A stretch of DNA of 64,000 bases from Desmodus rotundus (GCF_022682495.2 NC_071391.1:113629195-113693194); one strand, 5' to 3'; shown: positions 43,701 through 55,052, numbered from the stretch's first letter. A program made the numbers and translations. The notes: generated by a model from the sequence alone, not told the origin.

Positions 43701-45480
43701 ATCTGGAAACACTTGGGCCAAGAGCAAACTGGAATATGTTACCAAAGAAGGAGAACGGAATGCCCATCAGGCAAAAATATAAACCTAAAGGGGGAAAACA
43801 GGAAGCATATTACCTTGAATAGTGTATAGGAAGGAAAGAATGTAATTTTGTTACCTTTTAAGGAAATTCCAGTGTTTAAAGAGCCCACAGTGAGTGACGT
43901 TTTGGCAAAGACTGTTCGAATGAAACAGCATATTGTAATTCTTAGATCATTTTCCTGGATCATAAGTTATTTATCATAATCTATTATTCTATCATATCTA
44001 GAATTGTTCTTTAATGATTTACTTCACACTTTCCCCCATCGGAGCTCAATTGCCATTTGTCTTACACCACACAGCTTCATGAGTAGTCCCTGCACTTTAC
44101 TCCCACTGACTCAGCATTCCTTTGCTTGGAACAGCTTGGAGAATTTACTGTGTACTCCCACTTTCAGGTTATTTATAAGAATCCTTAAATAAAATCACTG
44201 TCAAACCTGGGGAATGACATTGTTAAATTTTCCCACCCAGTAGATCACTAATTTAGCTCTGTTCTTGTTCTCCTAATTGTGTGCATTCCTTATCCCTGGT
44301 AATCCGTGGATATTTGTTAAGCAGCACACTGTGTGCGTAAAGGCAAACCACTGTCTTGGGGCACACGGATAAGTTCAAAGGCATTAAAAGGCTCCCACTT
44401 AATCACAAGGCAATTAAATTTTATTTGCCTTTTTAACAGTGTTAATGATGAAAGTTTGCTTAAGAGCATGCATTAGCTGTGTTCACCATTTACTGTTCTG
44501 ATTCTTCCATTAATGAAAGGCCTTACCTGTGTTTCCCATTGACAATGCACAGGTCGACTTCAAGTTTTCTTCTCAGTTTTAAACACTTACCCAATCAATA
44601 CTGAAGTTATTTTCAACCTATTCCTGAAAAATGTGAAAACACTTCCTAGAATTATTACTAAGAATGGGGAAAGGAAATATTTTGCTGTGAGTTAAGAATC
44701 TTTCTCACTTAACATGATATGACTGATTCCCAAATATCAAATTATGGACTGAGGCCAGCCTCCTGATGGCAGGATCAGCAGGCCAAATGAAATGATAAAA
44801 ATAAGGATGCTCGCCATAGTTTAACAGAAAGTGCCATTATTTAATAGAAAGGCTTATCCCTATGTCATTCTGATTTGGGGGGGATTAAAATATATCTTTC
44901 CTTTGCTGATGATATGGTTATTGAATGAGTAATATGTGCATTTTAATATACATAGTTGGCAAGTGAAAAAGTTGAAAAATTTATTCTCGTCTTCTTTACT
45001 TTTAAAAACATTATATAATTTGTAAGATTCTAAATGTTAGGAAAGTTGATATGTATGCCAATAAGTTAGAATCTGAGTAAAAATTATATATTCTGTGAAT
45101 ACAGTGTTCTTCCCAATGTTCTCTCCCCTTGGCAGGCTGACAGCCACATCATACAATAAGGTGAAAACATGTTAAATCAACATGTCAACTACATACTGCT
45201 TCACAGAGACCATTCACCTACAAACACAACTTAATTATCTCATAATACTCTAAGAATTTTCACTTCACACAATAAAGGAGAATATTCTCTGCATTCTGTT
45301 GAGAGTCAGATTGTCGCTTCATGTGTTTATGAGCACATGAAAATGTGTACTTTTTTTCTGTTTAACAAGACTCTTCCCCAGGGAATATTATTTCATTGCT
45401 GAATGTGTTAGTTAAAAAAGACAATGTATGTGAAAATATAAGTAAAGTAGAGATAGATGATTTGATGGTGTTTTATTATT
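43701..45480. other. repeat-poor unique stretch
   Basis: No gene. From about 44290 to 44570 the sequence is repeat-free with clusters of TTAAT/ATTAA cores (AAGGCAATTAAATTTTATTT, CTTCCATTAATGAAAGGCC). This is the look of a developmental non-coding element, but it cannot be verified here. Confidence 0.45.
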
Positions 45481-45486
45481 TTTCAG

Positions 45487-45530
45487 TTTGCAGGTCGATA
45501 CTCAATCCACTGAGCCACACCAGCCAGGGG
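45487..45530 (-). mobile_element. Ves SINE head only (3' part missing)
   Basis: Reversed, it reads CCCCTGGCTGGTGTGGCTCA through the A box and on for about 42 bp, then changes abruptly to CTGAAAAATAATAAAAC. The 5' head is present and the body is missing, which is opposite to the usual 5' truncation. Confidence 0.82.
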
Positions 45531-45539
45531 TTATTTTTT

Positions 45540-45690
45540 AAACAAATATCTCTTAGATACTAAGAAGTTTCCAAGCACTTTGCTAGGCGGTAGAAATAAA
45601 TAAGATCAGCCATGGTCCCCATCCTTATGGAGATTAAGTAATAGTAGGGGATGCAAGCATTCATCAATAGTCTTACAAGAAAATACAAAC
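45540..45690 (-). repeat. L2 LINE 3' end (antisense)
   Basis: AACAAATATCTCTTAGATAC, CAAGCACTTTGCTAGGCGGT and GCCATGGTCCCCATCCTTAT are reversed L2 3' landmarks. The same L2 seems to continue at 46029 and 47350. Confidence 0.62.
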
Positions 45691-45784
45691 TTACAACTTT
45701 GAAAACAGAGAATATATGTATGTATATGTGTACGTGTGTATGTATCTACAGATGTATCTATATCTATCCATATTCAAAATAACC

Positions 45785-46025
45785 CATAGATTAAAAAATG
45801 GGCTTGATGGGTTGACCACCATGAACTGTTTTAAAGTAGAGTGATGGGGTAAACTAATGACTAAGCTGAGAATTGTATAAAAGAATAGAAAACCAACAGC
45901 AGAATATAGAGAACTCTTATAAGAAGTTGTCTATGAAACTGAAAGATCTTTAACTTCGTCTTTACATTTCAGACCCTGTGTTATTCTGACCAAATTCAAA
46001 CAAGACAAAGGAAAACTTAAAGACT
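45785..46025 (+). repeat. duplicated segment, copy 1 (pairs with 47852-48095)
   Basis: CATAGATTAAAAAATGGGCT, CTTATAAGAAGTTGTCTATG and GTGTTATTCTGACCAAATTC match the segment at 47852-48095 closely along about 240 bp. Neither flank matches. It interrupts the order of the surrounding antisense L2. Confidence 0.87.
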
Positions 46026-46028
46026 AAA

Positions 46029-46440
46029 TTATATATAGTGTTCTCTGAAGAATAAGTAGACATTATTCAAAAAGGAATTCAAACTAGGGCAGGAGAAGGG
46101 AAAGGCCCTGAGATTTCAGGGAAACATGAATGTGAAAGGCTAGTTAGCAGCTGCAATAGGCTAGTCAGTGGTTGCCATGAAAGGTGTGTAAAGATAATTC
46201 AATGTTTCTAAGAGAAAAAGGAGGCTTTTAAGTGTTTTACTTGAATACCATTATCCACTTAATGTGATGAAAGTATTGTTCTGACTGAATGCAGACAATG
46301 GACTGTAGGGGAGCCAGAGGAACGCAAGTGGGTGGGTGATTTAGGTCTCTATTGTAGCTTGGACTGAGAAGATGGTGTTAGCGATAAGATGTTCTGAAGT
46401 AAATGAGCTTCAATAAAGTTTAACAGGTATATCGGAGAGA
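46029..46440 (-). repeat. L2 LINE (antisense), middle part
   Basis: The order GTAAAGATAATTCAATG, GAGGCTTTTAAGTGTTTTAC, TGTTCTGACTGAATGCAGAC, ATTGTAGCTTGGACTGAGAA follows reversed L2 near the end of ORF2. It is interrupted by an L1 and resumes at about 47350. Confidence 0.55.
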
Positions 46441-46444
46441 ATTT

Positions 46445-47333
46445 TTAATTGAATTTGTGGGGTGACATTGATAAATAAAATTATACAGGTTTCAGGTGTA
46501 CAATTTTATAATATATCATCTGCATATTGTATTCTGTTCACCACCCAAAATCAAGGCTCCTTTGTAATCCCCTTTACCCTCTTCTCTCTCCCCCACCCCT
46601 TCTTTCCCTCTGATAACCACCATACTCTTGTCTGTGTCTATGATTGTTTTTGCTTAATCCCTTCACCTTTTTCACCCAGTTCCCCAAACCCCCTACCTTC
46701 TAACAGATGTTAATCTGTTCTCTGCATCTGTGAGTCTATTTCTATTTTTTTTGTTCACATATAAGTGAAATTATATGGCATTTGTCTTTGACTTATTTCA
46801 CTTAACATAATAGTCTCCAGGTCCATCAATACTGCTGCAAAAGGTAAGATTTCCTTCTTTTTTTGTGGCCAAGTAGTATTGCATTGTGTAAATGCACCAC
46901 AGCTTTTTTATCTACTCCTTTACTCACAGGCACTTTGGCTGTTTTTAAATCTTAACTTTTGTAAATAATGCTGCCATGAACATAGGGATTCATATATCCT
47001 TTCAAATTATTCTTTTGGCTTTCATCGGATATATTCCCAGAAGTGAAATCCCTATGACTAGGTCATAAGGCAGTTACTTCCATTTTTAACTTTGAGGAAA
47101 CTCCATACTGTTTTTCACGGTGCCTGTACCAATCTGCATTCACACCAATAGCGCACGAGGGTTCCCTTTCTCCACATCCTCACCAACATTTGTTTGTTGA
47201 TTTACTGATGATAGACATTCTGGTAGATGTGAGGTAATATGTCATTGTGGTTTTTAATGTACATTTCTCTGATGATTACTGATATTGAGCATTTTTTTCA
47301 TATGTCTATTAGACATCCGTATGTCCTCTTTGG
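46445..47333 (-). mobile_element. L1M-type LINE-1 3' part (antisense)
   Basis: Reversed 3' UTR and ORF2 end: CAGGTTTCAGGTGTACAATT, CACATATAAGTGAAATTATA, GTGGCCAAGTAGTATTGCAT, AATAATGCTGCCATGAACAT, CTTTCTCCACATCCTCACCA and TCTCTGATGATTACTGATAT appear in order. Flanks GAGAATTTTTAATTGAA (46437) and GAGAATTTTTGTTGAA (47333) may be the TSD. It is 5' truncated, about 0.9 kb, and the frame is broken. Confidence 0.86.
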
Positions 47334-47349
47334 AGAATTTTTGTTGAAC

Positions 47350-47850
47350 TGGATAGAGAAAATAAGGAGATGAGTGTCCTGGTCACCCCTTATTGACTGA
47401 CTTGATTAACTAGATGCATAGGTATTCCATTACATGAGAAGACAAGGTTTGAAAGGAGACATATAGACCATTTAGAGATCATGCCTTCGGGACGCCCAAG
47501 AGAAACTATAAGGGAGGCAGTGGATATATAGATTTATGGAGTTAAGAATGAGATCTGACTTGAAGATATAAGTTTGCTGTGTCTCTGCTTGTAGGTATTG
47601 ATTGACATGTGTGTGATTACTGTGGGTACCTAGAAAAATAATATAGAAATGAAAAGAGGAGAGACTTTAGACTGTGCCTTGAAAAATTTCAATCACTAGA
47701 GAAGGAGAGGCTCCCAAGAAGGCACAGAATAGGTAGCCTAAAATAAGAGAAGAAGCTCAAAAGAGAAATGGCCAGGAAGCCAAGGGAAAATATATCATCA
47801 AAGCGAGTACTGCTTAGAGGCCAAGTAATGTGATGGTTGGAAAATCGTCA
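47350..47850 (-). repeat. L2 LINE (antisense), inner part
   Basis: After the L1 the L2 text continues in order: ATTACTGTGGGTACCTAGAA, CACTAGAGAAGGAGAGGCTC, GAAGCCAAGGGAAAATATAT, TTAGAGGCCAAGTAATGTGA. These correspond to reversed L2 ORF2 phrases such as 'GAAGCCAAGGGAAGAGAGTG' and 'GAGAGGTCAAGTAAGATGAG'. Confidence 0.6.
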
Positions 47851-47851
47851 A

Positions 47852-48095
47852 TAGATTAGAAAAAAAATGGGTTTGAGGGGTTGACCATAATGTACAGTTT
47901 TAAAGCAGGGTGATGGGGCAAACAAATGACTAAGCTTAGAATTGTATAAAGGGATAGAAAACAAATAGAAGAATGTGGAAAACTCTTATAAGAAGTTTGT
48001 CTATGAAACTGAAAGATCCCTAATTTTGTCCTTATTTTTCAGACACTGTGTTATTCTGACCAAATTAAAATAAGACAAAGAAAATCTTAAGAAAT
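47852..48095 (+). repeat. duplicated segment, copy 2 (in its original place)
   Basis: AATAGATTAGAAAAAAAATG, CTTATAAGAAGTTTGTCTAT and GTGTTATTCTGACCAAATTA match copy 1. The first half continues the reversed L2 in the right order, and the second half is not L2-like, so this copy looks like the source and copy 1 the derived one. Confidence 0.85.
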
Positions 48096-49559
48096 TAAAA
48101 TAAAAATATTTAAAGATTAAAAAAATTCTAAATTAATTTATTTAGATTTATTTAGCACAGTTTTTTTGTAATCCACATAGGTTTTTAATAGATACCATGC
48201 TTAATCATCCTCAAAAATCTGTCGCTGTGATTCAGAGATGTTTTATATTCCATTTAAAATATCAAGCATCTAAAATAAAAAGGAATATATTAGTTTACCT
48301 CCTGGAGCTTCGAGATATTTTAATAAAAACAACTCAGACTAATAATGGACTCAGTAACAGTTGCGGCTGCTAAGTATAGACGGCCCTGGGTCAATAGCCA
48401 AATACAACGTGACTTTCATAGGCATGTGGATGTGATTAAGGCTAGAATTTCTTCAAGTTTGCAGCACATGCGCAGAACATTTGTTTGTTCTGATGCATTT
48501 TTAGTTGAATAATCTCCAGACATTTGTATCAACAGGCTTGGCAATTTACACAATGATCTCTTAAGTTATTTGATGGAAAACAACTTTGCTAAAATCCTGG
48601 AAAATTTCCCTTGCTAAGATAATTTCACCCATCAGAAAGTTACTAACAGTGACCTCATACATTGTGAAATATGCATTCCATTGGATAAGAAACTTGTTTG
48701 GGTTAAAATGAAAATATTACATAGGAAAATGATGAACTACCTCATGTCTATTATTGACAGGTTAGTACTAATGAGTTCATCTGATCCTATCCATAGTGAC
48801 AGTGAACGGATAACAACTCATTACATAATGAGACGTATTAAGTAAAATTTTTGAAGGCAAAGGAGTATAAGGCAATGCCCAGAGCTAAAGCAATATCCAT
48901 GGAGAGTGAGTGAAAAAACATTATTTCAAAGATATTTTTTCTCAAGTTTAACCTTCTAGTAACTGATGATCTAATCAATAACAATAAAAGCAGTAAACTA
49001 AAACATACAGAATGTTTACTATTTGTCCAACATTTTGCTAAGTTAGTGTAATCACTAAGGGCTGGAGCATTACATTAAACTGGGTTATTTAACTTCAGAT
49101 TCTGAATTCTCAACCCTCTTAATCACTATAACATCTTCCTGTCCAAATTGTTTAATAACTACACAGATATCTATACAAGTAACAGCAAAACACATGAATA
49201 AATAATTTAGAAAGAATAAAAACAATAAAGATACAAAACAAATTAACAATCAATGAATGCAACTTAAAGGCAAACTAGCATCTTACATGTAATTATTAAA
49301 TGAAAGGTGAATTGTACCAAAAATTAGTTGTCATGTAGCACTTCAGTGTTCTTTTGGAACTCATGTACAATGAATTGGCTCACTCAGCATTCATTCACAA
49401 CTACGTTATCTCTTTTATGGAAGCTAGAAAACTAAACATCCTATTTTCCTACACAACTAGTCAGGTATACACTTTCAGCATGGTTCTCGTAGATGAGAAG
49501 TCAAAAGACACGTACTGGAATTAGTTGCTTATCTCTATATATAAGACAAAACCTTGAAA
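48096..49559. other. repeat-poor unique stretch
   Basis: No gene. From about 48270 to 48640 it is repeat-free with CpG-containing and homeodomain-like motifs, and may be conserved non-coding DNA. A weak reversed MIR-like trace lies at 49010-49130. Confidence 0.42.
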
Positions 49560-49780
49560 GGAAGCTTTAGCCCCTTTCATTCTCTACAAGTCTGGACCTT
49601 GGATAGCGTGCTAGGGCCATGAATTGGGACCACGAGGCAACACTGAAGATGGCGGAAAAGAAGAATAAAAAGAATTTGTGCTACGGAAGACATCATGGCG
49701 CCACTGTACTATTCCCAAACATTTTATTATTGAGACAAACAAAACAGTTCTTGTTTAAGTAATTGTTATAGGATATGCAA
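49560..49780 (+). repeat. LTR-like old repeat, family not assigned
   Basis: AGGGCCATGAATTGGGACCA, GAAGATGGCGGAAAAGAAG, GCCACTGTACTATTCCCAA and TTCTTGTTTAAGTAATTGTT have the order of the 3' half of an old mammalian LTR. I cannot name the family. Confidence 0.35.
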
Positions 49781-50539
49781 TGCTTTGCAGCCAAAGGCTT
49801 TCATAATCTCTGCAGAGAGTGATTTGCCTTTATGTCTCAATAATCTTTCGAATAATGAGACCTTATACACAATTATTTAAATTCTGGGAGTTATTCCAAA
49901 GAAATGGATTTATACCAGACTTATATGCCCTAAAATGAATGAGTTTGGATAAGAAATTATACCATAAACAAAAGTGTTTATTTCAGCACTATTTATAATA
50001 TTGAAATTAGAAAAAAATTAAATGTTAAATAGGGGTTGAAAAGTAAATTAAACCAGTGATGTTTATTTAATGGGCCATTATCTAACAATGAAATGACTCT
50101 TGAACATGAATAATGCTAAAAAACGTATTTTAATATAATCAGAAGGTTAAAATTAATATTTAAAATTATATACAGTATGGTTAAAATGCTCTATTAAAGC
50201 AAATATAATGCTATGGTTTAAGTTGATGTACATTATGGAGTATTTTGCTGCTCTTCTATCAGCTGTGCTTTCCTTATTATAACTATAGTAATGAGTAAAT
50301 AAAACTTCAAAACTTTTAAAACTTTCATGCCAAATTTCAAAACAAGAAGTAGACTGAATGGTATGAATTCATAACTTCACATTTTTTCATCTATAACCCT
50401 ACATATATTTTCTTTTTCATTGCAGGCTATTTTAAAGCAACTACCAATATGATATCATTTTTCTGTAATAATTTCAATCCGTATCTTAGATAAGAATGAT
50501 TTTTAAGAATATAATGGTCATATCATTATCACACTTAGA
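49781..50539. other. AT-rich unique stretch
   Basis: No gene and no repeat I can name. Confidence 0.5.
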
Positions 50540-50554
50540 AGAATATGCATAATT

Positions 50555-50757
50555 TTTTTTTAAGATTTTATTTATTTTTAGAGAGGGGAAGGGAGGAATA
50601 AAGAGAGGAGATAAACATCAATGTGTGGTTGCTTCTTGAGTGCCCCCTACTGGGGACCTGGTCCACACCCAAGGCATGTGCCCTGACTGGGAATGGAACC
50701 AGCAACCCATCGGTTTGAAGGCTGGTACTCAATTCACTGAGCCACACCAACCAAGGC
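50555..50757 (-). mobile_element. Ves-type bat SINE, full length
   Basis: Reversed head CCTTGGTTGGTGTGGCTCAG, B box GGTTCCATTCC (TTCGA altered), TC/AG-rich body and A-rich tail. A perfect 15-bp TSD, AGAATATGCATAATT, lies at 50540-50554 and 50758-50772, the cleanest SINE insertion in the window. Confidence 0.95.
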
Positions 50758-51143
50758 AGAATATGCATAATTCTTAATATCATAATCAAATATTCATGTT
50801 TTCAAATTTCTCTGATGATCTTTATAAATTGTTTATTTCTTATTTGAGTTAATTAAAATCCAAATACTCCCAACTCTCAAGTCATGGATTTAGCAAATTA
50901 CATTTTGCTAGTGGCATTTATTATGTTCCTTCATGAGACATGAATTTAATTTGACAATAGTACTATGTGGATGGCTCTGCTCTTTTATGTTCATGTTTAT
51001 TAACTACCATTGATAGTCAATGCCAAGATCCACATTTTATTAGAGATTGCAGAAACATGGGATTTTACTTCAAATATTTCTGCTTGGTTTATTAACTAGA
51101 ATACTTTTAAAAGGTTTTTATCTCTTTAAATATTTGGTCATTC

Positions 51144-51369
51144 AAGGTTTCTCAACCTGGGTACTATTGACAATTTTAGACTGGATAACTCATTGTGCTG
51201 AGAGCTTGTTCTGTGAGTTGTAGGATGTTAAGTACCATCCTGGCCTCTTTCTTCTCTGCGGCTGCAGCATCCTTCCTCCAGTCAAGAAAGGGTGAAAATG
51301 GAGACTGAAAGTCTCCAGACTTTGCCAAATTACCCCGGGGGCAAAATTGCTCCTAGTTGAGAACCATGG
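51144..51369 (-). mobile_element. MER5-type hAT-Charlie element
   Basis: It begins AAGGTTTCTCAACCTGGGTA and ends CTCCTAGTTGAGAACCATGG, with CTCCAGACTTTGCCAAATTA before the end. This is the reverse of MER5A order. Confidence 0.85.
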
Positions 51370-52004
51370 GTTTATCCTAAAATTTATTCATGATAAGCAG
51401 GATATATGCTTGGTTCTTTTCTTTTTTTATCAGTTTTCAAAATGAGTTAGTTCTGCAGCTTTTCTTAGAAGAGATATCTGAACATTTTTTCTAATGTTAC
51501 TATGAACTCTTGATTTTAAATGTACTTTGTGTGTTTGAAATCAATGTGGTTACTAATCTGATTTGTGCTCATTTTTTTCTATCTGTTTCTCTTCTAGTTG
51601 TTTCCTAGATTAATTTGATGCATCTATTACCTTGCTTTCTTCTAGAACAAGTTCATCCAGACTGAGCCAAACTCATTTTGTAGATTTCCTGCCCAGGCCT
51701 GGACCCACTATTTCTCCAAGGAGTTATTTTTTTTTTAATAGAATTTAAAAGGTGCAATGAATGCTTGAGGAGCTCATTGGTTGTTAGGCCTTTCAGTGGA
51801 CAAAAATAGGATATTTATAGGTAAATGCACAAATGTATTTATATCTGTGTGTGTGTGTGTCTGCATGTTTGGATTCATGCTTCCATTCAAATTCAGGGCT
51901 AAGGATTTTTACTTAATTTTTAACATTATACCTGCATCTCTTCTTCCACTCTTACAAATCCCAGTTATTAATGATATCAACATAGTCACTCATTTACTTT
52001 ATAC
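51370..52004. other. unique non-coding stretch
   Basis: No gene. A short (GT)n tract lies at about 51845-51860. The 94-codon open frame at 51781-52065 runs through it and has no recognisable product. Confidence 0.48.
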
Positions 52005-52600
52005 CTGTAGCAGAAAAACCTTAATATTGTCCTTAAAACTCTACCTCCTGATAGTCATGTCCTAGCATCATCCTATTCTCTTGAAGGTGAGCTGCATCTA
52101 GTGACTCACCTCTAATGAGTACAATTAAACAAAGATGATGGGATGTCACTCTCCAGATTAGGTTACAAAGAGCATACTTCTGTCTTGCTGGCTTTCTTTA
52201 GTTCTGTTGCTGGTATGCTCCAAGGGAATTCATTTGGTCTGTCTTCAGTTGCTCTATGGTGAGGCTCATGTAGCAAGAAACTGGGAAAGCAGTTTTTCAT
52301 CAACAGCCTTAGAGGAACCAAGGCCCTCAGTCCAACAGGCCAGTAGAAGTTGAATCCTGCCAACAAGGATGTAAGTGAGCTAGGACACAGATCCTTTCAC
52401 AGTTGGTCCTTAAATTGATCCTCCCGTCTGTAGCCCTAGCCGACATTCTGATCACAGCCTGTGATACAAGCATGTGATACAAGCATCCAGTTAAGTTGTA
52501 TCTGGATTCCTGGACCTCACAAACTGTTAGATAATAAATATTTATTGTTTTGAGCTGTTACATTTTGGGTGCAGCAATAAACAGTTAATATAACACCACA
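52005..52600 (+). repeat. solitary LTR, ERVL-MaLR-like
   Basis: The 3' part is diagnostic: CTGGATTCCTGGACCTCACA, AACTGTTAGATAATAAATAT (poly-A signal AATAAA) and TTTTGAGCTGTTACATTTTG, then GCAGCAATAAACAGTTAATA. Upstream, GATGGGATGTCACTCTCCAG and CCAGATTAGGTTACAAAGAG fit the body of the same LTR type. No internal retroviral sequence is attached. Confidence 0.66.
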
Positions 52601-52644
52601 ACACACACACACAACCTCTAGTCTCATAAAAATTATTTATATAC

Positions 52645-52700
52645 ATATATGTGTGTCTCTCTCTCCCTCTCTCTCTCTATATATAGACACACACATATAT
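52645..52700. repeat. inverted simple repeat with CT-rich loop
   Basis: ATATATGTGTGTCT (52645-52658) and AGACACACACATATAT (52685-52700) are inverted, separated by a CT-repeat, so the single strand can fold into a hairpin. Confidence 0.85.
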
Positions 52701-52975
52701 ATAGTCACCCGTAGTATCTGAATATTTAAAATATGTTTTAAAAAGTGTAAAAGTTTTCGGTCATTTATTTTTGTTCATGATATATGAATTATCAGAGATG
52801 GACAGTCAAATTATTGTCTTTTAAACCCACTTAATGTAATTCCTATCTGTGTGATTATACCACTAACTCAGTATCAATACTAAATTAGGTTCATTATTTT
52901 ATTGCTTTTATTATCATAAATTTAGCTTTGTTTTATAATTATGAAAACAATGAATATTCAGAAATTATATTTTCT

Positions 52976-54740
52976 TTTTTAAGTATTTTTTATTGATTAT
53001 GCTATTACAGTTTTCCCAATTTTTCCCCCTTTATCCCCCCTCCACCCTGCCCCCCAACCTTCCAGCATTCCTCCCCCCCTTAGTTCATGTCCATGGGTTG
53101 TACATATAAGTTCTTTGAGTCCTCTGTTACCTATTTTTATCTTTCCCTGTCTATTTTATGCCTACTAATTATGCTTCTTCTTCCCTGTACCTCCCCCCCC
53201 ATTCCTCCCTTCCCCCTCCCCACTGAACTCCCTCTGTGTGATGTCCATTTCTCTGATTCTGTTCCTGTTCTGGTTGTTTGCTAATTTTTTGTTTTTGTTG
53301 TTTTTCTTTTCTTTTAGGTTCATTTGTTAATAGTTGTGAGTTTGTTGTCATTTTATTGTTCATATTTTTGATCTTCTTTTTCTTTGATAAGTCCCTTTAA
53401 TATTTCACATAATAAGGTCTTGGTGATGATGAGCTCCTTTAACTTGACCTTATCTGGGAAGCACTTTATCTGCCCTTCCATTCTAAATGAAAGCTTTGCT
53501 GGATAGAGTGATCTTGGATGTAGGTCCTTGCCTTTCATGATTTCAAATACTTCTTTCCAGCCCCTTCTTGCCTGTAAGGTTTCTTTTGAGAAATCAGCTC
53601 ATAGCCTTATGGGAACTCCTTTGTAGGTAACTGTCTCCTTTTCTCTTGCTGCTTTTAGGATTTTCTCTTTGTCTTTAATCTTGGGTAACTTAATGATGAT
53701 GTGCCTTGGTGTGTTCCTCTTTGGGTCCAACTTCTTTAGGACTCTCTGGGCTTCCTGGACTTCCTGGAAGTCTATTTCCTTCACCAGATTGGAGAAGTTT
53801 TCCTTCATTATTTGTTCAAATATATTTTCAATTTCTTGCTGTTGTTCTTCTCCTTCTGGCATCCCTATAATTCGGATATTGGGACATTTCAGGTTGTCCC
53901 AGAGAATCCTCAGCCTTTCTTCATTTTTTTTCGGTTCTTGTTTCTTTGTTCTGGTCCAGTTGGATGTTTATTTCTTCCTTTTGTTCCAAACTGTTTCTTT
54001 GAATCCTGGTTTCCTTCTTGTTACTGTTGGTTTGCTGAATATTTTGCTTTATTTCATTTTGGGTATCTTTCATTTGTTCTTTCATTTTTCAACCATGCTC
54101 AATCAGTTGTGTGAGCATTTTGATTACCAGGGCTTTAAATTCTCCATCAGATAGGTTGGCAATCTCCTCATTGCTTAGTTCTGAGGCTTTGCTCTGTTCT
54201 TTCATTTGGGCTCTATTTCTTTGTCTCAGTGCACCTGATAAATTGTAAGGGGCGGGGCCCTAGGTATTCACCCTGACAGGGCTACCCATTTTGCTGTGCT
54301 GTGGAGCTGCCTGTGTGGGAGGGACCAGAGAGGGAACAGTGCAGCTTGCCTGCTGGTCTCTAGAGCACTTCCCAAGGGACTCTCCTGTCAGACTGGAAGT
54401 AAATCCCACCATGGCAACCCCAGCCTTAGCCCACAGTCAACTCTGAGTCTCAGTGTTCCCTTTAAGTCAGTCCTTCCTGGGCAGCTCTGCAGAGCTCCGC
54501 AGTCAGCCCCACCCCTCAGCCTCCTTGCCTCAGTTTTTCTGAGTTGCCCTGTGGTCTGCCTTACCAGTCTGGCTGCTCTGGTTGATTTTTTCTCTAATTC
54601 CTTGGTTGTCAGAGTTCCATGCAGTTTGATTTTCTGGTGCTTTTGGTTGTTTATTGCTCTTTGATTGGATGTTATCCTCCTTTTGGTTGTACGAGAAAGT
54701 TAAGGGTTTCTACCTCTGCCTCCATCTTAGCCAGACTCCC
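52976..54740 (-). mobile_element. HAL1-like (half-L1) retrotransposon, near full length
   Basis: HAL1 elements carry L1 ORF1 but no ORF2 and depend on L1 proteins in trans. On the minus strand this one begins GGGAGTCTGGCTAAGATGGA (54740). It has a roughly 500-bp 5' UTR, then an ORF1 remnant, a G-rich 3' UTR (about 53040-53230) and an A-rich tail. No reverse transcriptase or endonuclease sequence lies between the ORF1 end (about 53353) and the tail. Flanks AGAAATTATATTTTCT (52960-52975) and AGAAAATTCTATTCTCT (54741-54757) look like a diverged TSD, so both ends are probably original. Confidence 0.88.
53353..54222 (-). pseudogene. HAL1/L1 ORF1 remnant (RNA-binding protein)
   Basis: L1 ORF1p is a trimeric nucleic-acid chaperone with a coiled coil, an RRM and a C-terminal domain. 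Here the N-terminal part (KALVIKMLTQL near 54130) ends at an in-frame stop, and frameshifts follow across the coiled-coil region. The RRM and C-terminal parts are recognisable: IMKENFSNLVKEID, TPRHIIIKLPK, ILKAAREKE and VTYKGVPIRL (53599-53862), then a TCA-to-TGA type stop after RL, then the C-terminal domain with YPAKLSFRMEGQIKCF (53353-53538). The usual stop after KGLI reads CAA, so the frame runs on to KEKEDQKYEQ. It is not functional. The 161-codon plus-strand frame at 53669-54154 is only its antisense. Confidence 0.9.
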
Positions 54741-55052
54741 AGAAAATTCTATTCTCTAGTTCTATTCCCTCCATCCTATTTTACTTAACCCCCTACCCCA
54801 TGATTAACTTTTTCTTTTATCAAAAACATATAACCAAAATATTTTATATTTTTAAAGCCTCTGTTACTGAATTAAGTTATGGGAGCATACTCCAGAGTAA
54901 ATATAGACTTATAATTGCTAGTATGAAAACAATAGAATAATTAATAAATAATAAAAGAATAAATTGTGTTGTGTATACTCACAACCATAAACCTACTCCT
55001 GTCTACATTGTTCTTCCTCTTGCTTTTACTCATTTGACAATGTATTCTAGTG

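Noticed and set aside
52005..52600. possible full endogenous retrovirus
   Set aside because: Only a solitary LTR-like sequence is seen; no gag, pol or env-like sequence or partner LTR is attached.
53669..54154. 161-codon plus-strand frame, the longest in the window
   Set aside because: It is the antisense of the HAL1 ORF1 remnant on the minus strand; the meaningful reading is on the other strand.
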